Below are positions 54,651 through 55,070 of a DNA stretch of 55,070 nucleotides, in pieces. This DNA is from Planctomycetaceae bacterium. GTDB lineage: Bacteria; Planctomycetota; Planctomycetia; Pirellulales; Pirellulaceae. A program made the position numbers and the translations under genes. Within the stretch, counting starts at the first letter, position 1. Each line of letters starts with the position of its first letter. The notes beneath the pieces were generated by a model. The model saw only the letters and a list, made by a program, of their open reading frames with translations, searched no databases and was not told the origin of the DNA. The stretch is from NCBI GenBank assembly GCA_024638965.1, contig JAHEJI010000009.1, positions 1-55,070 of the forward strand, given 5' to 3'.

Positions 54651-54890
54651 TCAATATCGAAAGGTACTGGCCGTGAGTTCTCGCTGTAACTGATGCACTT
54701 CGACTAGGTCGCCTGTGGTCTTGATGACAAATAATGTGCCATTCGACAAATCGTAAGTCAACTCCATTGATACGGCATTTTGCCGAAATGCCATCCTCTG
54801 TTTCCAGTTGGCACTCGTATTTATTGGTTTCACCAGCGGATGCAGAGACAATGGTGGAATGTACTGGACTATCCGTTGAAGCGATTTGGG
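54651..54890 (-). pseudogene. Probable frameshifted remnant of a small protein gene
   Basis: Two reverse frames carry adjoining parts of what could be one protein. One frame gives SAGETNKYECQLETEDGISA and CRINGVDL; the other, from about 54765 on, gives ELTYDLSNGTLFVIKTTGDL and VEVHQLQREL. Together they resemble a C-terminal pattern I know from planctomycete small proteins (YDLxxGTLFLxST...VxQLxRDL). Intact coding would need a one-base shift near 54765. It has no usable start or ribosome-binding site. Low certainty. Confidence 0.35.
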
Positions 54891-55070
54891 CGTTGAGCCG
54901 GAAAGTCTATTCGAAATACGGTCGTTTGTTAGCTCTCGTCAGAAACTCGGCAAATCAACAAGTTAATGGGACAATTTCTGAAAGAGGCCAAAACCGGTGG
55001 CATGGCTTTCACCGTCCGCGCGGGAGGAGTAAACGGTTGAGCTACGATTGATTGGATTACGCCGCTGCCC
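54891..55070. other. Window edge, no feature recognised
   Basis: No gene with a ribosome-binding site or known motif was found in these 180 bp. A forward frame crosses it but has a low-quality composition and seems to be antisense to the relic. Confidence 0.4.

Overview
The window looks like chromosomal DNA of a planctomycete, probably of the Pirellulales type with moderate GC. The reasons are the gene content: LL-diaminopimelate aminotransferase, a redoxin/cytochrome c/copper monooxygenase-like fusion, a TIGR03067-type protein, DUF1080 and ThuA domains, zinc-ribbon membrane proteins, many secreted proteins of unknown function, and mostly single genes or very short operons on both strands. 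This assignment is an inference; no rRNA or tRNA gene was seen.

Left third (1-20 kb) is largely acyl-CoA and C3 metabolism. It holds the 5' end of ATP-dependent PEP carboxykinase (truncated by the window edge), a prpB-prpC pair with overlapping ends, prpD on the other strand, a thiolase, a long acyl-CoA dehydrogenase, a biotin-dependent acyl-CoA carboxylase beta subunit and phosphotransacetylase. Together these could oxidise propionyl-CoA through the methylcitrate cycle to pyruvate and succinate and feed gluconeogenesis. Between them lie an outer-membrane barrel protein, a two-gene unit (multidomain redox protein plus RND exporter), a ferritin, and nadE with a small membrane protein.

Middle (20-43 kb): a zinc-ribbon membrane protein, then a membrane-anchored protein ending in a prokaryotic RING-type finger; a three-gene unit of family-5 uracil-DNA glycosylase, a CPBP protease and dapL; a small-multidrug-export-like protein; a pentapeptide-repeat protein; two unknown exported or anchored proteins; lipoamide dehydrogenase with a 149-bp compound hexanucleotide tract just behind its stop codon; a MacA-like adaptor and MacB-like permease with no ATPase gene beside them; a TIGR03067 protein; cysC; a divergent acyl-CoA dehydrogenase homologue; glycogen phosphorylase; and a large unknown membrane-anchored protein.

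Right part (43-55 kb): a Rieske oxygenase divergent from a DUF6786-like sugar-binding-fold protein and a DUF1080-ThuA fusion, probably a sugar-oxidation module. Then comes a zone of secreted proteins and gene relics. A secreted protein (48.7-50.3 kb), an M28 peptidase (50.6-52.1 kb) and a frameshifted fragment (52.8-53.3 kb) end in a similar C-terminal domain. Remains of a nucleotidyltransferase-like gene, a ParE-like toxin and another small protein lie around them.

Intergenic DNA carries at least three families of dispersed imperfect palindromes (A: 8.6, 12.4, 32.7 kb; B: 2.8, 16.4 kb; C: 22.3, 34.2, 46.1 kb), short 7-bp tandem repeats, and two clear Rho-independent terminators. No CRISPR array, prophage or intact insertion sequence was found.
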